Below are positions 13,201 to 21,024 of a DNA stretch of 64,000 bases, in pieces. A program made the translations under genes and the position numbers. The notes under the pieces are model-generated. The model was given only the letters and a program-made list of their open reading frames with translations, had not been told where the DNA came from and did no database searches. Numbering within the stretch: position 1 is the first letter of the stretch; the number at the start of each line of letters is the position of its first letter. The DNA is from Lunularia cruciata (taxonomy: Eukaryota > Streptophyta > Marchantiopsida > Lunulariales > Lunulariaceae), in contig OX419758.1 in NCBI GenBank assembly GCA_948567375.1, positions 41,741,473-41,805,472 on the forward strand. The letters run 5' to 3'.

Positions 13201-13250
13201 CACTGATTGACGAATATCTCCAATTGTCGAGCATGGTCTCCGATGAATGA
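1..13250 (+). CDS. CEP70: CEP70-like centrosomal/basal-body coiled-coil protein (spliced, 5' partial)
   Basis: Exons placed by eye with GT-AG borders and phase: 1-1254, 1616-1829, 2077-2137, 2284-2362, 2499-2630, 2903-3019, 3212-3277, about 3353-3410, 4529-4627, 4804-4902, 4998-5090, 10469-10564, 10838-10947, 11073-11124, 11335-11415, 11823-11962, 12276-12342, 12485-12655, 13044-13250 (stop TGA 13248-13250). About 1,060 codons. Seen: a charged N-terminus, long coiled coil, then a C-terminal helical domain with RIIGHFQ followed by MLFEIPHLEGVM and a NFARALCSMLGL stretch. From memory of human CEP70, its C-terminal domain has the same HFQ-LFxxPSLxGV-MNxxY order. The N-terminal helix pair also resembles the ADIP/SSX2IP domain, so an ADIP relative is the main alternative. 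CEP70 organises centrosomes and cilia. All phases fit except the exon 3212-3277 to 3353-3410 junction, which needs two extra bases. The frame is open to base 1, so the true start may lie upstream. Confidence 0.62.
1616..5090 (+). CDS. CEP70: Coiled-coil exons of the CEP70-like gene
   Basis: About ten short exons encode a near-continuous coiled coil: ELLVERDSLRLEEERNNQL (1616 on), RAKERSLRKLQEKIQEAVKR (ending 2362), RSRDKELYEKLKHK (2499 on), a block from 2903 with MNQLREENSRLCKELREKE, STVEADLDQREQDLIQQL (3212-3277), and three 93-99 base exons between 4529 and 5090. Most are phase 0 and carry clear splice sites. The 2499 exon could end at 2552 or, with the better donor GTGAGC, at 2630. Exon 3353-3410 reads well only in a frame that does not join cleanly to its predecessor, so either a micro-exon is missed or this copy has an indel there. 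Confidence 0.55.
5136..5140. repeat. Target-site duplication GAGTT, left copy of the Copia insertion
   Basis: GAGTT lies immediately left of the 5' LTR and again at 10186-10190, immediately right of the 3' LTR. Five bases is the usual size for Copia integrase. Confidence 0.9.
5141..5564 (+). repeat. 5' LTR of the Copia element
   Basis: 424 bp, TG...CA ends. It contains a TATA-like TATTTATAAG at 5292-5301, the probable promoter. About 95% like the 3' LTR by eye; the largest difference is a short indel near 5232, where the 3' copy is about six bases longer. Confidence 0.92.
5292..5301 (+). promoter_or_regulatory. TATA box of the Copia LTR
   Basis: TATTTATAAG in the middle of the LTR, placed where a U3 promoter would be. 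The 3' LTR has the same box with one change upstream. No other promoter element was identified. Confidence 0.55.
5565..5578 (+). promoter_or_regulatory. Primer-binding site matching the anticodon arm of initiator tRNA-Met
   Basis: GGTTATGGGCCCAC directly follows the 5' LTR. Its reverse complement, GTGGGCCCATAACC, is the anticodon stem-loop of plant initiator tRNA-Met as I remember it, not the usual 3' acceptor end (PBS TGGTATCAGAGC). Drosophila copia and yeast Ty5 are known to prime from a cleaved 5' half of initiator tRNA-Met, so half-tRNA priming is inferred here. The site overlaps the gag ATG at 5569-5571. Confidence 0.75.
5569..6489 (+). CDS. gag: Copia gag (capsid and nucleocapsid)
   Basis: A 306-residue open frame encodes the capsid domain of Ty1/copia Gag (UBN2 type: WALDVKCILDSYDF near the start, YEINHLLKTLPPSY in the middle) and a zinc knuckle CYFCHEKGHVALIC (CX2CX4HX4C) near residue 245. 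Gag packages the RNA genome in cytoplasmic particles. The start ATG lies inside the primer-binding site; I chose it because it is the first ATG after the LTR and the conserved capsid sequence begins within 20 residues. The frame ends at TAA (6487-6489), and pol resumes in the same frame 21 bases later. Copia elements usually have one continuous gag-pol frame, so the stop is either a mutation or a read-through site. Confidence 0.9.
   Translation: MGPQSPLGLIGEIRELEKLGNTNYKAWALDVKCILDSYDFLDLALEVHDIDELESNKEERIKHSTTRRFLLRAMQEPVRDLVDTYAWSWEIWLKLKNFYSAERLESSSRIWDGMWNTKLADGEDFTLHLSKLQKVFKSVKEDGCPLTEKYEINHLLKTLPPSYQPIKVALKVLPVEVVTWDYVINRLLVFSRDREDLEMKFNDLGDSALFSPSSQSRRVPDRRVSKPEQSRVSKSGKGVSSVANMICYFCHEKGHVALICPKRGERRDRELKKVGKGPQPVRGQKCASTAYNTEECNEIKSDEEGY
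6511..9747 (+). pseudogene. pol: Copia pol (protease, integrase, RT, RNase H), five frameshifts
   Basis: Protease: WFLDSGATSHIC with the catalytic Asp-Ser-Gly at 6559-6567. Integrase: zinc-binding H-H-C-C (LRLGH ... CIGC) from about 6960, catalytic DDE core with DVIHSDVWG, LRTDGG and GVAERLNRT (7140-7460). RT: FAPVARYGCIRTLLALAAE, then YVDD at 8775-8786. RNase H: TDASWGDD near 9290, TEAEFMAA near 9410, YCDNTGSIALS near 9520, ending at 9747. Every catalytic motif I checked is present, but one-base shifts near 6855, 7715, 8220, 9030 and 9390 split the protein into six pieces. Intact motifs with scattered indels point to an element that died by small indels after insertion. Confidence 0.9.
9745..9754 (+). 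promoter_or_regulatory. Polypurine tract before the 3' LTR of Copia
   Basis: A purine-rich run containing AAGTGGGAG sits directly before TGTTAG of the 3' LTR, the expected plus-strand primer position. Confidence 0.7.
9755..10185 (+). repeat. 3' LTR of the Copia element
   Basis: 431 bp, matching 5141-5564 along its whole length. Ends CTCATCA followed by the right target-site duplication GAGTT. Confidence 0.92.
10469..13250 (+). CDS. CEP70: C-terminal exons of the CEP70-like gene, downstream of the Copia insertion
   Basis: Eight exons follow the 5.4-kb intron. Exon 10469-10564 has a textbook branch point (TACTAAC) 25 bases upstream. Exon 11335-11415 encodes PEVIPDVLRSWLQQLQSAEEL, which resembles the human CEP70 stretch before its HFQ motif. 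Exons 12276-12342 and 12485-12655 join as GHFQ-MLFEIPHLEGV, the strongest family signature. The last exon starts most simply at 13044 (phase 0) and ends with a helical tail before TGA at 13248. The spliced frame stays open across the Copia insertion, so the gene is probably still functional. Confidence 0.6.
11430..11474. repeat. Perfect 20-bp inverted repeat with a 5-base loop in a CEP70-like intron
   Basis: Arms 11430-11449 and 11455-11474 are exact reverse complements, separated by GTATA. It lies 15 bases downstream of the exon ending at 11415. No terminal repeat of a known transposon family was recognised around it. Confidence 0.9.
13004..13023. repeat. Perfect 20-bp palindrome
   Basis: CTGCAGGCTTAAGCCTGCAG reads the same on both strands. 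It lies just upstream of the last CEP70-like exon and itself ends in a possible splice acceptor (GCAG at 13020-13023). Confidence 0.9.
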
Positions 13251-13960
13251 CTTCTGAAGAGAATCTGTTCTCCTGTAGCTATATTTTCTGAGCTAGGATG
13301 GAGATATTAATTTAGGAGTTTGTAATATATTTCTCATCATCTAAATCTTTTGATCTTGCGGTTGCCTACGATATTGTAAGTGGTTAAACCTCAACTGGAA
13401 CCTTTCGTTGCGATACTGAAGAGTTCAGGGTGTTCTCCTTGGCTGAAACGTAATCTTAGGCTATATTGACACGCGTCAGCATCTGCTACGTCTTGCAAGT
13501 TGGGGATGGGGTAAAAATTTATTTGTAACCTTTCCCTGCAAGTTGTGTGATCTTACGCCTCCAGTTTCAGTGTAGTAGCTCGCTCCAGAAGTGACCCAAG
13601 TTTATTTTTCCGGACTTCGGGCATGTGTTTGGACCGTAGGAGAGAAGCGAGGGTCACTTTTAATTAAGAATGTAAGGATCTTAAGTTATTTCATTTATTT
13701 TAAGTACATTCACCGATGAATGGCACATCGAAGTGTTATTGCAAAAATATTTGCCGCTCTTTCTGACCAGTTTGCTCCTTGTTTTCTCTTTTACTATGTT
13801 CCTGATGGAGCTAATGGTGCCGACAAGTTTTGGTCGTTTGCTATTCGCTCCTCATTCATGACGGAGTAGTAAATTTTCTAACTCAACGTAAAGCTCAAAA
13901 GCTCGGTAGCCTCAGGCATTAAACTTGTTTTACCCCCTGCTATAGGTCCTCCTCTTCCTC
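13251..13960. other. Sequence downstream of the CEP70-like stop
   Basis: No coding frame or repeat that I can support. Probably 3' UTR and intergenic DNA. Confidence 0.5.
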
Positions 13961-14352
13961 ATGGCATCTGGACTACGAAAAATCAGTGGAGTTCAGACTG
14001 CAATTTTCCTCATAATGGTCTGCATCTCACTTGGAGCTCCGGCGTTCTCTCGAGTAAGGTTTATGAAATAACTCACAGAGGAGTCGATGAACTCCAATAT
14101 GGAGTGTGGTTGTTCGACGGAAATGAAGTGCTTTTCATCTTGCTTGGGGCCAGATAAGAACACTAAGTAACCACCAAGTGTTTCTGATGTGCATTACTCT
14201 GTATCAACTGCAAGAGCTCCTACTTTGAACTGATCAACTCCAACGTCTGGATGATGTGCGAAAGTGTGGGACCAGCCCAGGACAACAATTCTTTAAACAA
14301 GTGCATGCCATTCATGCTAATCCACGTCGTTGCACCGCAACGACCAAAGTAA
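13961..14352 (+). CDS. Candidate small secreted peptide, two exons (76 aa)
   Basis: Possible CDS join(13961-14053, 14215-14352). Exon 1 begins with ATG and reads as a classical signal peptide: a basic start MASGLRKISG, a hydrophobic core TAIFLIMVCISLG, and an APAFS cleavage-like end, then stops at a good donor (CGA before GTAAGG). A phase-0 acceptor CAAG at 14211-14214 leads into a 45-residue frame with two cysteines ending at TAA 14350-14352. An AATAAA lies about 30 bases downstream. I do not recognise the family. The gene is too short for statistics, and a chance hydrophobic frame remains possible. Confidence 0.28.
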
Positions 14353-15257
14353 GACATACTTCAGCTACTCAATCTGTCAGCAAATAAAATCAGGAGGGAA
14401 TCTTGAGCAGTACGAAATTAATTTGATTTATTGAAAGTTCACAATTGTATACGCTATTCGACACCATCTCTTCTCTCCATACTCTCAATACTACAGAATT
14501 CAGATAGACGGACACCTAGACTAGAGCAGCCCCATTTGTGTACAGATATATATATATATCTTCCTAACAAAGCAACGCTGCAAGTGATTTATTGAAAAAT
14601 GTTGCCGAACTTTAGACCACCATACCTCAGGCCACTATCCATATCTCACCGTCTCAATCCTTCCCGAGGCATCTGGCTCCTCGAGAGTTGTCACCACCAG
14701 GTTATGCTGCTGTGCGAACCAATCCTCTGAAACTTAGCAGCTGCTCTGAGGTTTCTCCTCGAGCTAGCCTTGAAGCCGATCCCAAAACTTCGCAACGACT
14801 TAAGTTGCTGGTCAAGAAAGCTTAGAAACTATCTTGACGCGAGGATTCACCAGTACCGGCCGACATACTTGTGATCCAGAAATTTCCGAATCCGCCAGCA
14901 AAACGAGAGAATTGTGGGCCACCGCATACGAAACACGGAATAAATCCATAGCTCTGACCGAGTTTAATACTTTTTAAACAAACGAGTCCATCCAAAATGG
15001 TCACCACACGCCTTGTGTAAAACAGTTCAGGATGATCAGGTCTGTCTAAGATGGGGACGAGTTCCCATGTAATTCGAAAAATCTACACTCTTATGCTTCT
15101 CAGTTTCGATGCACCAATCAATATGTTCGGTGCGTGTACGTCCATCTAATCGTTTTGAAACTGACTTAAAAAGAATCCGAAACGAACGCGGGCCTGTAGC
15201 AACGGGCAAAATTGTTCCTGGAATTATATTACAGTTGAAGTGAGACTCCAGAGTGCA
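14353..15257. other. Convergent intergenic region, probable NMD3 3' UTR at its right end
   Basis: Nothing coding recognised. A short TA run lies near 14545. The right part is where the 3' UTR of NMD3 (read leftwards) must be. Confidence 0.45.
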
Positions 15258-16814
15258 TCAGTCCTCGTCCATCTCTTCCTCATCTGAATCAGCTCTACTC
15301 TCACGTTCAAGCTTCAAATCTGCAAGTAGCTCCTCTAAAGGAACTGATGGGGGTTGCTCCCCGTCTATCATAGACGCAGTTTCAGATCCTGGCACGTAGT
15401 GTGGATCCCTGTATAGAGCAATCTTTGAACGCATTTCCGGATCCTCCTCAAGCTCCTCCAGGAACCGCTCATACTCCACGGCCCTCTTCTGCTCCTCATG
15501 CTTGGTTCCAGCTGCTGGATCAACTTCCATGGCCAAACTTTTAAGCTTCCAAGGTCTAGCCTTACCCCTCTTTCTCTGTCTTGACTCCTCGTAGCTCTTC
15601 TTCACGAGTACAACATCCGGTAGAAAGAGGCCCTTGTACTTGTCCATTTCCATATCGTTGGGATTTGCTCCATACAGGTCATATCCAAGAGCGTGGTCAC
15701 CAGGGCTCAAGAGGTGCCCGATATGAGTTCTGACTGTAAATTGGGTGTCATTTTTCCCAAAATCGGAAATACGAGCCACTTGAACCTGAGCTAGAGAAAA
15801 TCTATTGCCACCCAGGGTGACGGCAGGCTCAGCTTCTACATCCAAGACAATATACTCTACCAACTGCTTATGAGAAAGGAGGGCCTTGTAAGGAGCTCGC
15901 CAGTACTGATTGCAATCATGATATGCATATCTGAGAGTATTCGGGTCTAGTAGCATTAGGTTATTTGAAACACGCATGCAAATTACCAAGGGTCCAATAT
16001 TCCCAAGACTGGCAGCTACTTTTTGAGGTAAGCAGATGAGATCATCTCTGCAAATTGGACAGATCTCAACAGAGAAGGTATACTTGTAATTGTACGTATG
16101 ACTGTGCGTGTCATGTGACACCAACTGCTTGTCGTTCCTAAACTTGATGGGGACGACGCTGTTGAGAAAATCTACAAACTTAATGGCGTGACTCCTGTTC
16201 CCATAGTAGAAGTCCACACCATCGTGCATTTGTTTGATGTTGATACACTGCGAGGCGGCGGCATGCTTGATGATAAGCTGCTCAAGAAAAAAGAATGTCC
16301 TCTTGTGATCAACCTTCTGTCGCAGTTGGACCTTGGCAATCCACTGATCAGGGTTGGCAGCTACTCTGGTGCACTTATCACACATGTGGTCATCCACTGT
16401 GTACTCCACCACATATCCCTGCTCCAAGATTGCTCCATTCACGACCTCTTTCTGAATTTTCAACTTCACCTTTATCCTTTTCGAATGAGGCTCGGTCCAA
16501 ATAAACCCAGCATCCACAAGTCTCACCTTCGTCAAATTCTTCAACCTCTTGATGCAAAACGTCAGAAGCTCCTTCGACTCAAGCTGCGCCTTTATCCAAG
16601 TCCGCGGAGGCTGCAGATACCGCTCGCATTCGGGGCAATAATTAATGGTCACATGTTTCTGCAAATCCTCAGTAATATCCACCTGAGTGCGCAAGCAAGC
16701 CACACACATGTTGGCCGCATTAGGGGCCATGGTAACCCCACACATACAACAGAGCACACGCCCAACTGTGTGATGGACGGTGAACATATCGGCGACCGCC
16801 ATCCCCTCCGCCAT
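15258..16814 (-). CDS. NMD3: NMD3, nuclear export adaptor of the 60S ribosomal subunit (518 aa)
   Basis: NMD3 binds the joining face of pre-60S subunits and recruits the exportin CRM1/XPO1 to carry them out of the nucleus. The N-terminus holds the family's Cys pairs: C22-x2-C25, C37-x2-C40 and C60-PE-C63, followed by the invariant LQPPRTWIKAQLESKELLTF. Further on are WTEPHSKRIKVKL, MCDKC, an ANPDQWIAKVQLRQ block, ICPICRDDLICLP, and ALGYDLYGANPND. The C-terminus is acidic (EELLADLKLE, then a D/E run), where the export signal is expected. Length and content match plant NMD3 closely. I start at ATG 16812-16814; the open frame continues 17 codons upstream without an ATG. There is no intron. The neighbouring ATP synthase gene is divergent. 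Confidence 0.97.
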   Translation of the reverse strand: MAEGMAVADMFTVHHTVGRVLCCMCGVTMAPNAANMCVACLRTQVDITEDLQKHVTINYCPECERYLQPPRTWIKAQLESKELLTFCIKRLKNLTKVRLVDAGFIWTEPHSKRIKVKLKIQKEVVNGAILEQGYVVEYTVDDHMCDKCTRVAANPDQWIAKVQLRQKVDHKRTFFFLEQLIIKHAAASQCINIKQMHDGVDFYYGNRSHAIKFVDFLNSVVPIKFRNDKQLVSHDTHSHTYNYKYTFSVEICPICRDDLICLPQKVAASLGNIGPLVICMRVSNNLMLLDPNTLRYAYHDCNQYWRAPYKALLSHKQLVEYIVLDVEAEPAVTLGGNRFSLAQVQVARISDFGKNDTQFTVRTHIGHLLSPGDHALGYDLYGANPNDMEMDKYKGLFLPDVVLVKKSYEESRQRKRGKARPWKLKSLAMEVDPAAGTKHEEQKRAVEYERFLEELEEDPEMRSKIALYRDPHYVPGSETASMIDGEQPPSVPLEELLADLKLERESRADSDEEEMDED

Positions 16815-17156
16815 GGCAGCAATACCGCACTCTTCCACAACCTCCTTCAGCAGATGTATCCACAAATTTCACAACTCCTCACGGATTCGACAACGACAAC
16901 AACACCTTCACGGGACAAACTCAATTCAGCTCTGAATTTTCAGTCCAGTGTTCCCGCCTCTCGGGCTTCTTGGCTCTTGAAAAAGGCACAATTTATGTAC
17001 CACAACTCAAGGAAGAAATTGACAGGTTCTTCACACACAGAGAGAGGCTCTGCATTCCTGAAAGGAAGTTTCACCTCGAGCTTCTGAGAGCCCTAATTGA
17101 CAAAAGTGTCTTTCCGGTACTCCTTCCTTCCTTCTTTCCCTTCGGACTGTGACTTC

Positions 17157-17164
17157 AACCCTAA
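17157..17164 (-). promoter_or_regulatory. Telo-box-like motif upstream of NMD3
   Basis: AACCCTAA, about 340 bp upstream of the NMD3 ATG. Telo boxes (AAACCCTA) are common in promoters of plant ribosome-biogenesis genes, which fits NMD3. A single short motif can occur by chance. Confidence 0.3.
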
Positions 17165-17691
17165 GGATCCTTCCGCTGTACTGTGCACCTTAACTGCGAA
17201 TCCCTCCCTTACGTGGTAGCCAGCTGATTCTTTCAGAAATTTATTCCGGAATTCGCCATATTGAGCCTGGCATGTACAGTACAACGGAGCAAGACGGTAA
17301 AAGTCTCATCGTGTCCGGTGGGCACCTCACCTTGATCCAATTAAAGAGAAAGGCGACCACGTACAACACATGAACACGTAGACCACGTAGAACACATATA
17401 ATTTGATCTGAGTACAGTTCTGTACTTAAGAGATGGAAATGCTACCGGCTATCCTCCATTCCTCGCATCTTGTGCCTAGTCGTAAGGGTGGTTTGCAGAC
17501 TGGTCACCTGTTGCTGAGGCCAAGTTCGACAAGTGCTGATGATATGGGCACCGCGACGTCTTGCGCGTCCGCCTGAGGCAATTTTTTTCCTTTCCACGCC
17601 CGGGCCAATGGAAGTCCCACATTCAGAGGGTTTACGACGTCTGCGGCCTTCACAATAGCAACTGAGTAAGCTCACGCCCACGCCACGGTGG

Positions 17692-17697
17692 TGGGCC
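17692..17697 (+). promoter_or_regulatory. Site II-like element (TGGGCC) upstream of ATP synthase delta
   Basis: TGGGCC/T elements are known promoter elements of nuclear genes for plant mitochondrial respiratory proteins. This one is about 560 bp upstream of the start codon. Suggestive only. Confidence 0.28.
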
Positions 17698-18092
17698 CCA
17701 TCTGATGATGGGGCTTCTTATTCATCTTTTCCGGTAATCCCACGACATTGAGAAAAGGTCGCGCCTCGAGCAACTCGACCAGTCGTGACCCTAAGTGTGA
17801 ACACAACGTTCCCCTTTCGGACAGAGGAGGCGAGAGACAGTCCGCGCAGTCTCTGCTTGGATCCCCACTTATTGCCCCATCATTCTACTCGCTAGAGCAA
17901 AAAGCCGTGATTAAAAACTACAGTAACTACATGGTTAACCTTAATCATCATCGCCCCAGATCGGGAAACATTGACCGTCGATCTAAGTTCCCGACGAATA
18001 TTTCAGTGTCTCTTCCATATATCCCGTCACTCAACAGCAGCATTTCCGTCTCCGCATCTCTCGTCTTTTCTCGTCTCGATTAGAACGATTCG

Positions 18093-18158
18093 GAGAGAGA
18101 GAGAGAATTGCCAGTAAAAGTAGAAGCACTGAGACAGAGAGGGAGAGAGAGGGGGAAG
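18093..18158 (+). repeat. GA-rich tract in the probable 5' UTR of ATP synthase delta
   Basis: GAGAGA runs and related purine-rich sequence starting about 160 bases before the start codon. Plant 5' leaders and core promoters often have such GA tracts. Confidence 0.6.
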
Positions 18159-18254
18159 ATCGAAGAGGAGGAGGAGATTTGGATCGAATTGTTCACTAGG
18201 TGCATCGGGAGAGCTGGGAATTGATATCTGCTGCTGCTGTTGAGGATAGGAGAG

Positions 18255-19763
18255 ATGCTGAGCAGCAGGCAAGCTGTGAGGGCCATCAGGGCCTGGAGGC
18301 CAGCGGTGGGAGCGATCCAGAGGTCGTTTGCTTCCGAGGCAGGAGCTGCTGCACCCGCTGAGGATGCGGAGACCGCGGAGTTCATGAAGAAATGGGCAAC
18401 CGTTGCCCCTAATCTAGATAAGCCTCATTTGCCCCACACCTATATGAAGCCCCGCTCCGAAAGGACCGATATCCCCTCTAAGTTGACTCTCAACTTGACT
18501 CTTCCTTACAAGTTCCAGATTCAAGCCAAAGAGGTATTTATGTCTCTCTGATTGCCTTCGTTTTTACTCCCTCGATGGTTGTTGGAATGCCTGCGTTGTT
18601 CCGTTGGAGGATAAGAGCCGTACTCGTAAGCTGGAATGTTTTATCAGAGAGGGATGTCAATCCAGCTATGGTATGTCTATGGTGCATGTTCTAAAGATTT
18701 TTCGAAAAAATTGTTGCTGATCTGCACCATCTCACTGAATCTTATGAATGAGCATATTCAGGACTCGATCTCCTATTTAGGTGTAAAAGTTTTCTACACT
18801 GTAAATAACAATGTATAATCGTGAGAGGATGGTTTGTGGTGTCGAAAGCGTGGTCTCAATTGAGGCAGGGACCGAAAGAAAATGGATTGCGAGCGGGGTC
18901 ATTGTAGTTTAAGTAGAGTCGGGCATATATAGGACTTGACCTTAATCTTAGTGGTTCACACGTCTTCACTGGAAATTCAATCTAGTCGTTAGAATATCGT
19001 TCATGGTGTGCGTTCGTGTATGTTTTCAATCGGGGCAAAGACCTACGAAGATGGATTGGGAGGTCATTCAAGTGTAAGGATAGTCGGCATTTCCAGAGCT
19101 TGAACTTTAACATAGGGGTGACGGGTTGCTCCACTGCAAAGAAAAATTCAATCTTATGCATACCATTCATGGTGTCACATATTACGGTCTGAATCCAGGC
19201 ATGATCCTGAAAAGATGGGTTAGGAGATCGTTACATTGAAGGAGAGTCGGGCAGGCAAGGAAAGGAGTTTACTGTGAGAGATTGGTTGGTTCTTGTGGCG
19301 AAATCAATTTGAGCAGGAAGTGCTTTGTTATACAGCAGAATGACTGGATTTTGGATGTATCGTATTTTCACACTTGTGTCATAATCTTGAATTTTTCATG
19401 GTTTGTGGAATTACCTAGGTGGATATGGTCATTGTTCCGGCCACCTCTGGAGAAATGGGTATTCTCCCTGGGCACGTGCGCAGTATTGCGGAGCTGAAGC
19501 CCGGCCTTTTGTCAATCCACGAGGGCAGTGACATTCAGAAGATTTTTGTAAGCAGTGGTTTTGCCTTCGTTCACGGAAACTCTGTGGCAGATGTTGTGAT
19601 CGTAGAAGGCGCCCCCTTGGATCAGCTTGATGTTGAGGAAGTGAAGAAGGGCTTGGCTCATTACACTCAGCAGGTGAACACTGCATCGACTGATTTGGAG
19701 AAGGCTAAGGCACAGATTGGTCTGGACGTGCATAGTGCAATGAGTGTTGCCCTGTCGGCGTAG
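18255..19763 (+). CDS. ATP5D: Mitochondrial F1-ATP synthase delta (delta-prime) subunit, two exons, 207 aa
   Basis: CDS join(18255-18533, 19419-19763). This subunit is part of the central stalk of mitochondrial F1Fo ATP synthase, homologous to bacterial epsilon. The first 30 residues ([19 protein letters not shown], then QRSFASEA) form an Arg-rich, acid-free mitochondrial presequence. The mature part begins near [19 protein letters not shown] and contains [20 protein letters not shown]. Exon 2 has [20 protein letters not shown], the hallmark of the epsilon/delta beta-sandwich (ATxGxMGILPGH). The C-terminal two-helix part ends [11 protein letters not shown]. The donor (GAG before GTATTT) and acceptor (CCTAG before GTGGAT) join in phase 0. 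ATG 18255 is preferred because it starts the presequence; upstream in-frame codons lack ATG. Confidence 0.96.
18838..19330 (+). repeat. Three diverged 166-167-bp tandem repeats in the ATP synthase delta intron
   Basis: GGTGT anchors at 18838, 19005 and 19171 begin units that share AAGATGG(A/G)TT, AGTCGG(G)CA, a CTTGA(A/C)CTTAA-like segment and AAATTCAATCT in the same order. Units are spaced 167 and 166 bp and are only moderately similar, so the duplication is old. Confidence 0.7.
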
Positions 19764-20983
19764 TGGATACGGGGTGGGATGAGGGCTTGTGACATAGCAA
19801 CGAAGATCTAGCTGTCAACTGCCCAGCCGCTGTTGCATATAATTGGTGACAGTCCAAGTGAATCTACTCGCTATCTTGAGGTGGGACAACGAGTCACCTG
19901 CGGTGTAGTTTGTTTGATAGTCTCTTGAACTTGAGTTTGAGAAATGGAATGGACATTGCAAGAAAACGACTCCGAAGTTACGAGATTGCCCGTCTTGATT
20001 CAGGACTGGGTTTTGGATGAGGTTGGATATCATTGTAGGATATGGGAACAAATAATGACCTGAAGGATCAATACCCTTCTTGGGTTTCTCTGAATTCTTG
20101 TGGCCTCACCGTCCTGAACATTCAGAACACGCACTCTCGTCTTCTGTTAACGTGTTTTTGAAGCTGAGGTTGGCTTGTGGGCATGATCGTGGTTATTCAT
20201 CTGGAGTTAGATGTTGAGAGCTGGATCTTCTGGTTTCTATTGTCTACAGGTTGATTTTTACAATCCGCTCCTTAATCCAAGTATGTTAGCATAGTCTTAA
20301 AAATCTCCTGTTGGTGGCCTAAAGGCATGACAGGTTCATGAGTGGCCGCGCTGAACGTCAAATCAAATGACTTCAAACAAGTTCGTGACCTCTGACATTA
20401 GATTCCGATCTGAGTCCCATTCGAAAGAGACCATCTTCTGGATAGCTTGAAACTGCAGGATACAACCAGATACATAAGGTGACAGGTTTTGAAGGAACGA
20501 GGTGTTTTGCAATATTTTTGCTGATTAATATGTTCTCCTGTTGTATATATGTTTGCTATTCTGCCTACCGTGAGCGATGTGACTGGATATAAGGAGGGTA
20601 AACGAGTATAATCGAATTGAATCCCGCGGGAGTGGATTTCATTGAAGACGGGAGTCTGGATTCCAGTACTGAATTCATACATGTTGATGTCCATTGGTGT
20701 TGTTCCTGGTCCATGTTGCGGTGAAGTTAACGGCAACTTGATTATATATGTGCTGAGGAGGTTCAGAAAGGGTGAAACTTATGGGAGAAAGCCCATATGA
20801 AGCACGCTCATAGGGTATTTGATTGGCTGGTACTCCAATGTACAAGTATTGATTGTACATTGGAGGAAGACTTCGCCATTTCTATATGTCTTTGACATGA
20901 ATAGGTAAGTTTGGTAAGCTAATCTTAGAAGTGATCGTTGCGAATTTATTCTCACGCAGATATGATTCATTATGCGGGCACAG
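19764..20983. other. 3' flank of ATP synthase delta, no further gene seen
   Basis: Begins with the 3' UTR of the ATP synthase gene. Beyond that no coding frame with recognisable content on either strand. Confidence 0.5.
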
Positions 20984-21024
20984 CTTCAGCCTGCACTGGT
21001 ACTAGTCACTAGTACAGGCTGAAG
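20984..21024. repeat. Imperfect inverted repeat (hairpin)
   Basis: CTTCAGCCTG at 20984-20993 and CAGGCTGAAG at 21015-21024 are exact reverse complements, with an inner TACTAGT/ACTAGTA pair. A few unpaired bases lie on the left side. Confidence 0.8.

Larger units (their letters stand above)
16815..18254. promoter_or_regulatory. Divergent promoter region between NMD3 and the ATP synthase delta gene
   Basis: 1.44 kb between two start codons that face away from each other, so both promoters must lie here. It holds the telo-box-like motif at 17157, CCAATGG near 17606, TGGGCC (site II-like) at 17692-17697 and a purine-rich GA tract at 18093-18158 in the probable 5' UTR of the ATP synthase gene. 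No coding sequence is supported; the open frames seen here lack recognisable motifs. Confidence 0.5.

Noticed and set aside
16188..17087. 299-codon open frame on the + strand across NMD3
   Set aside because: It is antisense to the clearly conserved NMD3 frame, rich in His, Leu and Ser, and has no motif; a by-product of NMD3 codon usage.
16970..17152. Protein-like 60-codon frame (KGTIYVPQLKEEIDRFF) upstream of NMD3
   Set aside because: Looks amphipathic but begins without ATG context or splice partners and lies where the NMD3 5' UTR and promoter must be; no family recognised.
17442..18083. Frames of 79 and 111 codons in the NMD3/ATP synthase intergenic region
   Set aside because: Low-complexity, no motif, and they overlap promoter and 5' UTR sequence.
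20398..20970. Several - strand frames downstream of ATP synthase delta
   Set aside because: Overlapping frames in different phases, no homology, no splice structure.
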